The notes under the pieces are model-generated. The model was not told the origin of the DNA and did no database searches. It saw only the letters and a list, made by a program, of their open reading frames with translations. Shown here piece after piece: positions 41,132 through 48,720 of a DNA stretch of 64,000 nt. Within the stretch, counting starts at the first letter, position 1. Each line of letters starts with the position of its first letter. The stretch is from Treponema primitia ZAS-1 (GTDB lineage Bacteria; Spirochaetota; Spirochaetia; Treponematales; Breznakiellaceae), in contig NZ_AEEA01000007.1 of NCBI RefSeq assembly GCF_000297095.1, forward strand, positions 1 to 64,000, given 5' to 3'. A program made the translations under genes and the position numbers.

Positions 41132-41574
41132 CCCTGCCCTTCCCCTTCGTCGGCTTTCAACAGGGCTTCGACTTTTTCTATTAAAATCCCAGGACAAAGG
41201 AAACAGGAATCCGCCGCAGCGATATTGTAGGCCATCTGGGTACTCATCCCCTTGGTGGTAATTATCCCGGTCAGGGCATTGGAAAGCTCATACTTAATCC
41301 GCAGGCGGTTTTCGTACTCCTCCAAATAGGCCCTGGCCCGTACCCGATCGCCAAAACGAAGGGGACGGACAAATTTTAGGGCTATATCGGTGACGGGGAA
41401 GGCATAACCGGACGCCTTCATTTCGATGTACCCGTACCCTATTTTGTTCAGCAGGGCGCACCGGGCCTTTTCAAAATATTTTACATAGTTACCATGCCAC
41501 ACAACTTCCATGGGATCCACATCATAAAACTCCACGGAGAACTCGACTTCCGCGCTTAAATCCTGGGGTCTCAT
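41128..41574 (-). CDS. Hotdog-fold acyl thioesterase (4HBT type)
   Basis: 148 residues. EFYDVDPMEVVWHGNYVKYFEKARCALLNKIG carries the catalytic Asp of the 4-hydroxybenzoyl-CoA thioesterase family, followed by IALKFVRPLRFGDRVRARAYLEEY. It would release or edit acyl chains. It is not a FabZ/FabA-type dehydratase, as the dehydratase His/Glu arrangement is absent. Overlaps both neighbours by 4 nt. Confidence 0.87.
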   Translation of the reverse strand: MRPQDLSAEVEFSVEFYDVDPMEVVWHGNYVKYFEKARCALLNKIGYGYIEMKASGYAFPVTDIALKFVRPLRFGDRVRARAYLEEYENRLRIKYELSNALTGIITTKGMSTQMAYNIAAADSCFLCPGILIEKVEALLKADEGEGQG

Positions 41575-43844
41575 ACTTTTATACCTTCATCCTTACCATT
41601 GGGCTTGGCCCGAACATAATACTCAAGGCCTTCCTTCCGGCGGCGGATTAAGCGGGGGAGCCGGGGGATCATGCCGAAGAAGAGCCGGGTAAACACCCAG
41701 CTTATGCGGATATTATCCCGCACCATGCGAAAATTGGAAACCCCGTCCTTGGGGTAACTTACCGTAACGGGGTGAAAGAGCAGAGAAATTCCCTTCCAAT
41801 AAAAACGGATAAGTATCTCTATATCAAAGCCCATACGCTGATCAAGGTGACGGCGCCGGCATATTTCCAGGAAGGGCTTCATGGGGTACACCCGGAACCC
41901 GCACATGGAATCGGTGATATCCCCCGAAAGGGTGAGGATCCCTGTCCAGGTATTGGCGACCCTCCGGCCCTCACGCCGGCTCGCCGGGGCGGATTCGTCA
42001 AATTCCGGATAGCCGCAGATCAACGCCTCCGGGTGGAGCCGGGACTGTTCCAGAAAAAACCCGGCCCGGCTTATATCATGCTGACCATCGGCGTCGATCT
42101 GGAGCACATGGGTCAGCGCCAGTTCATGGGCCTTTTCAATACCCGCGGAAACAGCCGCCCCTTTGCCCCGGTTTTTCTCCAGGGTAAGAAGAACCGTTTC
42201 GGAGAAACCGCCGGTAAGCTTGGCAAGGTGCTTTTTTGTTTCACCATCACTGCCGTCATCTATCAGAATTATGGGAAGCCCAAAGGCGGATAGTTCTTCT
42301 ACGATGGGCGCCAGGGTCTTACCGTGGTTATATACGGGGATGAGAAAGCCCTGTTTTATCGGTTCAGGTTTCCCGGTGAACAAAGCCTGAATTTCATTCC
42401 GCTTCTTTTTTCCCTGGGCATCCAGGGGAAGGCTGTCCGGGTAGCGCCATTTTCTTGGTATCACCGTGTTTTCAAAGAAACCCCGGAGGTATTCGTGAAA
42501 ATACCGGTTTACAAGATATTTTTCGGCGGTACGGAATTTTTCCTGCCCTTCCCGGTTAAACACCAACGCTGCTCCCAGGTACTGCCGGTGATCCTCCAGG
42601 GGAACGACGCATACATCCGACACCAGGCCGGACCGGAGAAGCCGGCTTTCCAACTCCGGAAGGGAGATACGCTTCCCTTCAATTTTTACGATGGAATCCG
42701 CCCGGCCCTTGAGGATGAACCGGCCGTCCTCAAGGATATCCGCCAGATCTCCGGTGGTGAACCCCGCAGCATCCTTAATGTAGGGAGATTGGATCACCAG
42801 GCAGCCATCTTCATTCAGCCTGACATGGCAGTTATCAAAGGGGGTCCACTGAAGCCCGTCCCGGGACTGCCGGTAGGCAATGCCGCTGGTTTCGGTACTG
42901 CCGTACACTTCCAGGGGCCAGAACCCAAAGACTTCATCGGTCCGCTTGGCAAGCTCCGGCAGGAGCACCCCCCCGGAGGTGAATATCCAGGGGGACCTGA
43001 GATTGAAGGACGGTGCGTTTTCCCTTTCCACCGAACGCTTCAGAAAGGCCGGTACGGTGATAATCATATAGGAATCTTCGGCCCCCCCGGACCCGCCTGC
43101 AAGGGTTTCAAATTCTTCGGGGTATTCGATACGCTTCCGTCTAAAGGGGACCGCGATGGTAAAGGGCAGCAATATTGAAAAAAGGAGGCCGTAGATATGG
43201 TGTTGGCTTACGGTGGAAACAAGTTTCCGTTTGCGGAATTCCTCCTCCCACTTGGAAAGGATGAAGGCGTTATCGATTTCAAATTCCGTGAGCCGCTGCT
43301 GCACCACCTTGGGCTGGCCGGTGGTCCCGGAGGTATACATCATAATTACTGTTTCATCGGCGATAATCGCAGGCGGCGCCTCTGCGGCAAGATCCGCCGC
43401 AATGGGGCCCGACAAAAGCGAAGGGACATAGACGATTTGCCCGGCCGGATCGCCGGGAATATCCTGATCCGTCAGGAAGGGGATGGGTGGAGCACCGGCT
43501 CCCCCGGCGCGGATCTCGGCGATATACCCCGGCGAAATATTGGCGGTAAGCAGAATAGTTTTCCTGCACTGAAGCAGGGCGGTAAAGGTAATGAGGAAGT
43601 ACCAGAGATCTTCACAGTGGAGTATCCATTGGGTGGCGGATCTACTGGTCCGAGAGCCATCCGCTTCAATGATCCTGCGCATGGCCGCAGTTTCTCCAAG
43701 GAAGTCGGACCAGGTTTTACACGGACCGCCCTGCCAGCTCCCTTCGTAACACAGGACCGTATCTCCGGACCTGGAGGATGGGGTAAACCGGGACAGGGGA
43801 AAAGCTTGGGGTATATGCGTTTCCGTCATTCCCGTATTATCCAT
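41571..43844 (-). CDS. Fusion of AMP-dependent acyl ligase and family 2 glycosyltransferase
   Basis: 757 residues. Residues 10-480: ANL-type acyl/aryl ligase with MMYTSGTTGQPKVVQQ near 168, VYGSTETSGIAYRQ near 320, TTGDLADILEDGRFILKGRADSIVKIEGKRISLPELESRL near 380, but a compact C-terminal lobe. Residues 495-745: GT2 domain with GFLIPVYNHGKTL, ILIDDGSDGETKKHL, HVLQIDADGQHD and GFRVYPMKPFLEICRRR. The ligase probably activates the starter or finished acid and the GT2 adds a sugar to the lipid head. First gene of its operon; its promoter puts the transcript start at the ATG. Confidence 0.88.
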   Translation of the reverse strand: MDNTGMTETHIPQAFPLSRFTPSSRSGDTVLCYEGSWQGGPCKTWSDFLGETAAMRRIIEADGSRTSRSATQWILHCEDLWYFLITFTALLQCRKTILLTANISPGYIAEIRAGGAGAPPIPFLTDQDIPGDPAGQIVYVPSLLSGPIAADLAAEAPPAIIADETVIMMYTSGTTGQPKVVQQRLTEFEIDNAFILSKWEEEFRKRKLVSTVSQHHIYGLLFSILLPFTIAVPFRRKRIEYPEEFETLAGGSGGAEDSYMIITVPAFLKRSVERENAPSFNLRSPWIFTSGGVLLPELAKRTDEVFGFWPLEVYGSTETSGIAYRQSRDGLQWTPFDNCHVRLNEDGCLVIQSPYIKDAAGFTTGDLADILEDGRFILKGRADSIVKIEGKRISLPELESRLLRSGLVSDVCVVPLEDHRQYLGAALVFNREGQEKFRTAEKYLVNRYFHEYLRGFFENTVIPRKWRYPDSLPLDAQGKKKRNEIQALFTGKPEPIKQGFLIPVYNHGKTLAPIVEELSAFGLPIILIDDGSDGETKKHLAKLTGGFSETVLLTLEKNRGKGAAVSAGIEKAHELALTHVLQIDADGQHDISRAGFFLEQSRLHPEALICGYPEFDESAPASRREGRRVANTWTGILTLSGDITDSMCGFRVYPMKPFLEICRRRHLDQRMGFDIEILIRFYWKGISLLFHPVTVSYPKDGVSNFRMVRDNIRISWVFTRLFFGMIPRLPRLIRRRKEGLEYYVRAKPNGKDEGIKV

Positions 43845-43921
43845 TTCTCCATACTACCGCTAAGCAGGATGAATGTCAAATTGACAAAGACCACCGTACT
43901 CCCTATCATGAGAGGAATACG
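43845..43921. promoter_or_regulatory. Divergent promoter with back-to-back -35 boxes
   Basis: The 13-mer TGTCAAATTGACA (43874-43886) contains two facing TTGACA boxes separated by one base. Plus: TTGACA 43881-43886, 17 nt, TATCAT 43904-43909, GTG at 43922. Minus: TTGACA 43879-43874, 17 nt, TAGTAT 43856-43851, then GGAGAA and the ATG at 43844. It drives the two halves of the APE-like cluster. Confidence 0.75.
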
Positions 43922-44638
43922 GTGGAACAAAAAAACTATACCATAGACAAAATCCGGGTTTCCAGGTTTTCCGCCTGGGCTCCCGGAATGGAGAGCCAAG
44001 CTGCCTGGGTGGAATGGGCCCGGGGTAGGCGGGAAATTACGCTTTCAAAGGACGCCCCTTCCCTGGACTATACGGAGCCCCTGTTCCGCCGCCGCTTAAG
44101 CCAGATCTCACGGATGTGTATCCATGTTTTGCACGAGCTCCTGCCCCTGGGCGAAGGGGTGAAGGTCTTCTTCCTCTCCTTCCGCGGGGAAATAAGCCAA
44201 CAGTTTCGAATCAATAAGATGATCATTGAGGATGGATCGGTAATGCCCGCTGCTTTTTCCCTTTCGGTCTTCAATACTCCCCCGGCTCTGGCCTCTATGG
44301 CTTTAAACCTTGGCGGGGGCTATTCCGCAATCTACCCCTCGGGGGATCAATTTTATCCCGGCCTCCTGGCTGCCGCCGCCCCGGTTTTAACCGGTACGGT
44401 CGGGAAAACGGTCCTGGCCTACGCCGACGAACTGGTACCGGCGGAATACGGTACACTCCGCCCGCCTGAAGCGCGTCCCCTTGCCTTTGCGGCTCTGTTC
44501 TCCTGCGATAGCCGCGGTACTCCCCTGCCGGCCCTGGGGGACACCAACGAAACCGCTGCCAAGGAAGGGCCCTTCGCCTCCCCCGAGAGCTTCCTCAAGT
44601 ACCTGTATCTCAATTCGGAGTTAACCAGTAATGGATGA
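43922..44638 (+). CDS. Ketosynthase chain-length-factor-like protein (ketoacyl-synt_2 type)
   Basis: 238 residues, shorter than a ketosynthase. It matches the beta-ketoacyl synthase-like N-terminal domain of aryl polyene clusters: FSAWAPGMESQAAWVEWARG, LFRRRLSQISRMCIHVLHELL, FLSFRGEISQQFRINKMIIEDGSVMPAAFSLSVFNTPPALASMALNL. No catalytic Cys, consistent with a chain-length factor that pairs with a ketosynthase. GTG start behind AGAGGAA. Divergent from the ligase-GT gene and overlapping the acyltransferase by 8 nt. Confidence 0.85.
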   Translation: MEQKNYTIDKIRVSRFSAWAPGMESQAAWVEWARGRREITLSKDAPSLDYTEPLFRRRLSQISRMCIHVLHELLPLGEGVKVFFLSFRGEISQQFRINKMIIEDGSVMPAAFSLSVFNTPPALASMALNLGGGYSAIYPSGDQFYPGLLAAAAPVLTGTVGKTVLAYADELVPAEYGTLRPPEARPLAFAALFSCDSRGTPLPALGDTNETAAKEGPFASPESFLKYLYLNSELTSNG

Positions 44639-45413
44639 AATGCCTCCGATTGAAAACCGGCCCCTCTACGTATACCGGGTCCTCATGAAGTGGCTCTCCT
44701 TTTTTATCTTTGGATTCAGTTCCGTATTGCTGATGATTCTTGTTCTCCCGGTTTTACGGCTTACCCTGCATCCCCGGGAAAAATTCCGGAAATACGCCCG
44801 CCGCTTTATTTCCGCAAGCTTCCGGGTTTTTACCCGGATCATGCATTTCATACAGGTAGTTGATGTGGACCCGGGAGATCCCGCGCCTTTCCGGCACCTT
44901 TCTTCCAAAATTGTGGTAGCCAACCACCCTTCCCTGCTGGATGTGGTGATGCTTATCTCCCTGATCCCCAATGCGGACTGCATAGTCCGGGGAACCCTGA
45001 CCCGAACCCTTGTGCGGGGTATAGTCCGGCAGTTGTATATCCTCAACAGCCTTGACTTCCAGGATCTGCTCAAGGAATGTGTTGATTCCCTGAACCGGGG
45101 GAATTGTCTGATCATCTTCCCCGAAGGGACCCGGACTCCCCGGTCCGGCAAGCCGGCGCTCAAGAAGGGCGCCGCCCGGATATCCCTCCTATCGGGATGC
45201 GGAGTTGTTCCGGTACATATCGGAGGAACCGATAAATACGGCCTGGGGAAAAAGGACCCCTGGACTGCCTATAATCACCGGGACCGATATGTATACCGGA
45301 TCAGAATGCTGGAGGAGTTATCCCCGGAAAAATACCGGGATCTGCCCATCCCCGTTGGGGTACGGAATTTTCACCATGAGATTTGCGCTGTTCTGTTTGA
45401 TCCCGCGAAATAG
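44631..45413 (+). CDS. LPLAT-family acyltransferase of the APE-like cluster
   Basis: 260 residues. One N-terminal TM helix (LSFFIFGFSSVLLMILVLPVL), then lysophospholipid acyltransferase blocks: VVANHPSLLDVVMLISLIP (H-x4-D near residue 105), LIIFPEGTRTPRSGKPALKKGAARI (FPEGTR near 163) and VVPVHIGG. It would transfer the polyene acyl chain to a glycerol- or sugar-based lipid on the inner face of the inner membrane. Confidence 0.9.
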   Translation: MDEMPPIENRPLYVYRVLMKWLSFFIFGFSSVLLMILVLPVLRLTLHPREKFRKYARRFISASFRVFTRIMHFIQVVDVDPGDPAPFRHLSSKIVVANHPSLLDVVMLISLIPNADCIVRGTLTRTLVRGIVRQLYILNSLDFQDLLKECVDSLNRGNCLIIFPEGTRTPRSGKPALKKGAARISLLSGCGVVPVHIGGTDKYGLGKKDPWTAYNHRDRYVYRIRMLEELSPEKYRDLPIPVGVRNFHHEICAVLFDPAK

Positions 45414-45452
45414 TCCGGTTAAAAAATGATTATCGTTACAGATACCGAGGGT

Positions 45453-45821
45453 CTAAGTAATAATAAACTTGGTGTAATCGCAATTCAGAGCCAGTCCAAA
45501 CCGCCGGGCGCTCGACAAACCGATAACCCGGCTATCATGCTCCATTGCAGAAATATTCGTATATTTAATACCGGTCTTCTTGGCCAACTCCACAATAGAT
45601 AGACCCGCACGCTCCCGGTACGCCTGAAGCACTTTGCCGGGAGTTTCATTGGCCTTAATGGTTTTATACAACTCAGTACTTTCCCACTCGATCGCAACAT
45701 CGTCATCATCTTCAACAATGATCGCTTCCGGCATGTTTTGAGCCAAAATATGTTTTAATTTATCAATGCCCGTTCCGGGAATGGTTACATCAATATGGCG
45801 CGTTTTCTCTTGTACCTGCAT
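45453..45821 (-). CDS. HTH (XRE) antitoxin of a RelE-type toxin-antitoxin pair
   Basis: 122 residues from the ATG at 45821, preceded by GAGGTG. C-terminal XRE domain: TPGKVLQAYRERAGLSIVELAKKTGIKYTNISAMEHDSRVIGLSSARRFGLAL. The N-terminal part (IDVTIPGTGIDKLKHILAQNMPEAIIVEDDDDVAIEW) is a dimerisation or toxin-binding domain. Second gene of the pair, overlapping the toxin by 32 nt. Expected to repress its own promoter. Confidence 0.85.
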   Translation of the reverse strand: MQVQEKTRHIDVTIPGTGIDKLKHILAQNMPEAIIVEDDDDVAIEWESTELYKTIKANETPGKVLQAYRERAGLSIVELAKKTGIKYTNISAMEHDSRVIGLSSARRFGLALNCDYTKFIIT

Positions 45822-46065
45822 AATACACCTCAATTTCTATCGAATCGCCTTCATGCTGCCAACAAGCAACATAACGATAATTTAAATGACAATGATACGA
45901 TTTCTCAGATAATTTTGAATAATTCGGCCACTCCTTTTGAATGGGTCCTTTCCCCTTTAAATCCTGAGCCAGCTGGCGAAAGAGGATCTTAACGGCTTCC
46001 GGCGCCTTTGCTAGTTTTTTAAGTACCTTCTTCCTCACCGTTACCGTATATCCTGGTTCGGTCAT
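45790..46065 (-). CDS. RelE/ParE-superfamily toxin
   Basis: 91 residues. RelE-like pattern: VTVRKKVLKKLAKAPEAVKILFRQLAQDLKGKGPIQKEWPNYSKLSEKSYHCHLNYRYVACWQHEGDSIEIEVYYAGTRENAPY, with the HLNYRYVACW strand and a C-terminal YAGTRENAPY typical of this subfamily. Probable mRNA interferase; its catalytic residues are less certain than the fold. First gene of the pair. Confidence 0.85.
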   Translation of the reverse strand: MTEPGYTVTVRKKVLKKLAKAPEAVKILFRQLAQDLKGKGPIQKEWPNYSKLSEKSYHCHLNYRYVACWQHEGDSIEIEVYYAGTRENAPY

Positions 46066-46079
46066 AGTACGCTCCTTAT

Positions 46080-46162
46080 GTCATCACGACATTAGCTTAC
46101 GATAAGCATACATATCATCACACCCTTAATTTGACTGTATCATAAATGATAACATTTGTCAA
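46080..46162 (-). promoter_or_regulatory. Promoter and inverted repeats upstream of the RelE/HTH pair
   Basis: TTGACA (46162-46157), 17 nt, TACAGT (46139-46134). Between the boxes is an inverted repeat (TGTATCAT / ATGATAACA, 46136-46154). Two more small repeats lie downstream: GCTTA/TAAGC at 46095-46107 and TGTC/GACA at 46080-46092. Likely autoregulation site of the HTH antitoxin. Confidence 0.7.
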
Positions 46163-46225
46163 GCAGGGAGAAAATTTTACTTTAGCGCCGGGGACGAAAT
46201 TGGAGCTATTCAAAAATACGATAAA

Positions 46226-47014
46226 ATGAACAATGAGCGTATGCGGTATATCGTATTAAATACAAAAATATACAGAACACCCTGGTTTTTAGCCTGGTGT
46301 ATCCTCTGCATCTTCTCCGGCTGCCAAACCTTGAACCGGACCAACGAACAGATTCCTATTCCCGACAAGCTGGTCATTTTTACCTTTGACGACGGCCCCA
46401 ATGGGGATACAACGGAGCGGCTTCTCGATGTACTGGGAAAGTACCATATCCAGGGAATGTTTGCCCTGCTGGGAGAGAATGTCGAACACAACCCGGAACT
46501 GGCTAAACGTATCCATGACGAAGGGCATTACCTTATCAATCACGGATACAGCGATACCTGGGCGGCCTTTATGGACGATGAGGAATTTCGCGCCAACCTT
46601 GACAGGGGGGAAGCGGCCATTGTCACCGCCCTGGGGGCGGACTTAAACCCCAGGCTATACCGGCCCCAGGGAGGGTATTATAAAAAGAGCCAACAAAAAA
46701 TCTGGCAGGAAAAAGGTTATACGCTGGCGCCGGGCACCGCACGGATATACGATGCGGTCTTAAAGGCAACAGATAAGGACCGGGCAGTAAAAAAAATGAT
46801 CGCCCTTATCGAACGCCAAAGGGGCGGTATTATCATACTCCACGACGCCCGGGATTCCCATGTATTGATGGAAGCCAATCTTGAAAAAAAACCTGACGGT
46901 GTTTTTAACCGTACCTGGATACCCGACGCGGTGGAAGAGATGATTATTATCCTTAAAGAGAAGGGATATACCCTTACCGGTTTCGATACCGCTTCGTTCT
47001 TATTTGTTCCCTAG
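46226..47014 (+). CDS. Polysaccharide deacetylase (NodB-type) lipoprotein
   Basis: 262 residues. An N-terminal hydrophobic segment ends with lipobox-like FSGC (near residue 32). The NodB domain shows FTFDDGPNGDTT (motif 1, near 54), INHGYSDTWAAF (motif 2, with H of the H-x3-D set) , RLYRPQGGYYKKSQ (motif 3) and IIILHDARDSH (motif 5). Probably removes acetyl groups from peptidoglycan or another amino sugar polymer. The start is uncertain; the ATG at 46241 is an alternative. Confidence 0.88.
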   Translation: MNNERMRYIVLNTKIYRTPWFLAWCILCIFSGCQTLNRTNEQIPIPDKLVIFTFDDGPNGDTTERLLDVLGKYHIQGMFALLGENVEHNPELAKRIHDEGHYLINHGYSDTWAAFMDDEEFRANLDRGEAAIVTALGADLNPRLYRPQGGYYKKSQQKIWQEKGYTLAPGTARIYDAVLKATDKDRAVKKMIALIERQRGGIIILHDARDSHVLMEANLEKKPDGVFNRTWIPDAVEEMIIILKEKGYTLTGFDTASFLFVP

Positions 47015-47082
47015 AACGCAACCCGGGGGGTCTTAATTTTTTATACCGAATCTGCTATAGTAGAAATGTATGGAGGATCATA

Positions 47083-47907
47083 ATGGCAAGTAATACGGAA
47101 GCTCCTTCCGGTCACGTAAGCTGCCCCCATTGCGGGACAGTGGTGGATATCGAAACTTTTCAGAAAGCCCACAGGGTTTGCGGAAAATGCAATTACCACA
47201 CCCGCCTGAACTGGCAGGAACGGTTAGGGTGCACCGCGGACGAGGGCAGCTTTAAGGAGCTTGATGCGGGAATGGAGTCAAAAAACCCCATTGGGTTTCC
47301 CGACTATGAGAGTAAAATCAGCGCCCTGCAGAAAAGTTGTAATACTAAGGAAGCGGTGGTTACCGGGGAGTGTACCATTCAGGGCTACCCTGCGGTGATC
47401 GGCATCATGGACAGCTATTTTATGATGGGCAGCATGGGCAGCGTGGTGGGAGAAAAGATCACCCGGGCTCTGGAATACGGAACTGCGAAAAAATTACCGG
47501 TAATCATCTTTACCACCTCCGGGGGCGCCCGTATGCAGGAGGGGATCTACTCCCTGATGCAGATGGCCAAGACCTCCGGCGCGGTTGCCCGGCATAACGA
47601 AGCGGGGCAGCTCTACATATCGGTGATCACGGACCCCACCACCGGCGGGGTTACGGCGTCCTTCGCCACCCTGGGGGATATCATCATCGCCGAGCCGGGC
47701 GCCCTGATCGGCTTTGCGGGGAAGCGGGTTATCCAGGATACCATAGGCCAGAAGCTCCCCGAACGGTTCCAAACCGCAGAGTTTGTGCAGGAACACGGGT
47801 TTACGGATATCATCGTTCCCCGGAACGAGATGCGGGAAGTATTGGCGCGGTTTTTAAAGATGCATCTCCCGGATGCATCAATGCATCAACAAAAGGAGGC
47901 TGTATAA
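47083..47907 (+). CDS. accD: Acetyl-CoA carboxylase carboxyltransferase subunit beta
   Basis: 274 residues. The zinc ribbon CPHCGTVVDIETFQKAHRVCGKCNYH starts near residue 14, and the crotonase-like carboxyltransferase core has VIIFTTSGGARMQEGIYSLMQMAKT and VITDPTTGGVTASFATLGDIIIAEPGALIGFAGKRVI. With AccA it transfers CO2 from biotin to acetyl-CoA, giving malonyl-CoA. GGAGG precedes the ATG. Its stop shares one base with the accA start (TAATG). Confidence 0.96.
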   Translation: MASNTEAPSGHVSCPHCGTVVDIETFQKAHRVCGKCNYHTRLNWQERLGCTADEGSFKELDAGMESKNPIGFPDYESKISALQKSCNTKEAVVTGECTIQGYPAVIGIMDSYFMMGSMGSVVGEKITRALEYGTAKKLPVIIFTTSGGARMQEGIYSLMQMAKTSGAVARHNEAGQLYISVITDPTTGGVTASFATLGDIIIAEPGALIGFAGKRVIQDTIGQKLPERFQTAEFVQEHGFTDIIVPRNEMREVLARFLKMHLPDASMHQQKEAV

Positions 47908-48707
47908 TGGCCCTTACGGTTGTACGACGCTTAGAATTACTCCGGGGTCTCGGACGGCCCACGGTAAACGACTATATTCCCCTGATCTTCCGGGAGTTTA
48001 CCGAACTCCACGGGGACCGCTACTATGCGGATGACCCTGCCATAGTGGGGGGCCTTGCCTACCTTGACGGCAAACCGGTAACGGTTATCGGTCAGGTCCG
48101 AGCCCGGGATATCGAAGAATTCAAACGGGTAAACTTTTCCATGCCCCATCCCGAGGGTTACCGCAAGGCCCTGCGCCTGGTAAAGCAGGCGGAAAAATTC
48201 CACCGTCCGGTAATCACCTTTATTGATACCCCCGGCGCTTTCTGCGGCATCGGTGCGGAGGAACGGGGCCAGGGTGAAGCCATAGCCCGTAACCTCCAGG
48301 AATTTATGGGAACCAAAACCCCAATCATCGCGGTGGTCCTGGGAGAAGGCGGTTCCGGCGGCGCCCTGGCTTTGGGGGTCTGCGATGATCTGGCCATGCT
48401 GGAAAACTCCCTCTACTCGGTCATCTCCCCTCGGGGTTTCGCATCAATACTGTGGAAAGACGGTGAACGGGAAAAAGAAGCGGCGGAACTGATGAAGATC
48501 TGCGCTGAGGATCTGCACTCCTTCGGCATTTGCGATAGGGTGATCGCCGAACCCGCCGACGGCGCCCGGAGCGATATTAAGCTTACGGCGAAAAATATTG
48601 CCGATTATCTGTTGGAAGCGGTGAAGAAGTATTCCGCCCTGGATATCCCTACCCTGTTAGAAAAGCGGTACCAGAAGTTCAGGGTGATTGGCGAATTTAA
48701 AGAATAA
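47907..48707 (+). CDS. accA: Acetyl-CoA carboxylase carboxyltransferase subunit alpha
   Basis: 266 residues, short because the N-terminal helical part of E. coli AccA is reduced. Core blocks: RPTVNDYIPLIFREFTELHGDR, MPHPEGYRKALRLVKQAEKF, PVITFIDTPGAFCGIGAEERGQGEAIARNLQEF, VVLGEGGSGGALALGVCDDLAMLENSLYSVISPRGFASILWKD. Partner of AccD. Sited close to the APE-like cluster, which consumes malonyl units, although the pair also serves ordinary fatty acid synthesis. Confidence 0.96.
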   Translation: MALTVVRRLELLRGLGRPTVNDYIPLIFREFTELHGDRYYADDPAIVGGLAYLDGKPVTVIGQVRARDIEEFKRVNFSMPHPEGYRKALRLVKQAEKFHRPVITFIDTPGAFCGIGAEERGQGEAIARNLQEFMGTKTPIIAVVLGEGGSGGALALGVCDDLAMLENSLYSVISPRGFASILWKDGEREKEAAELMKICAEDLHSFGICDRVIAEPADGARSDIKLTAKNIADYLLEAVKKYSALDIPTLLEKRYQKFRVIGEFKE

Positions 48708-48720
48708 TTTTTAGAAGGGC

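Noticed and set aside
41128..41574. Possible dehydratase of the polyene cluster
   Set aside because: Hotdog protein, but with the YDVDPMEVVWHGNY thioesterase motif rather than a FabZ/FabA active site.
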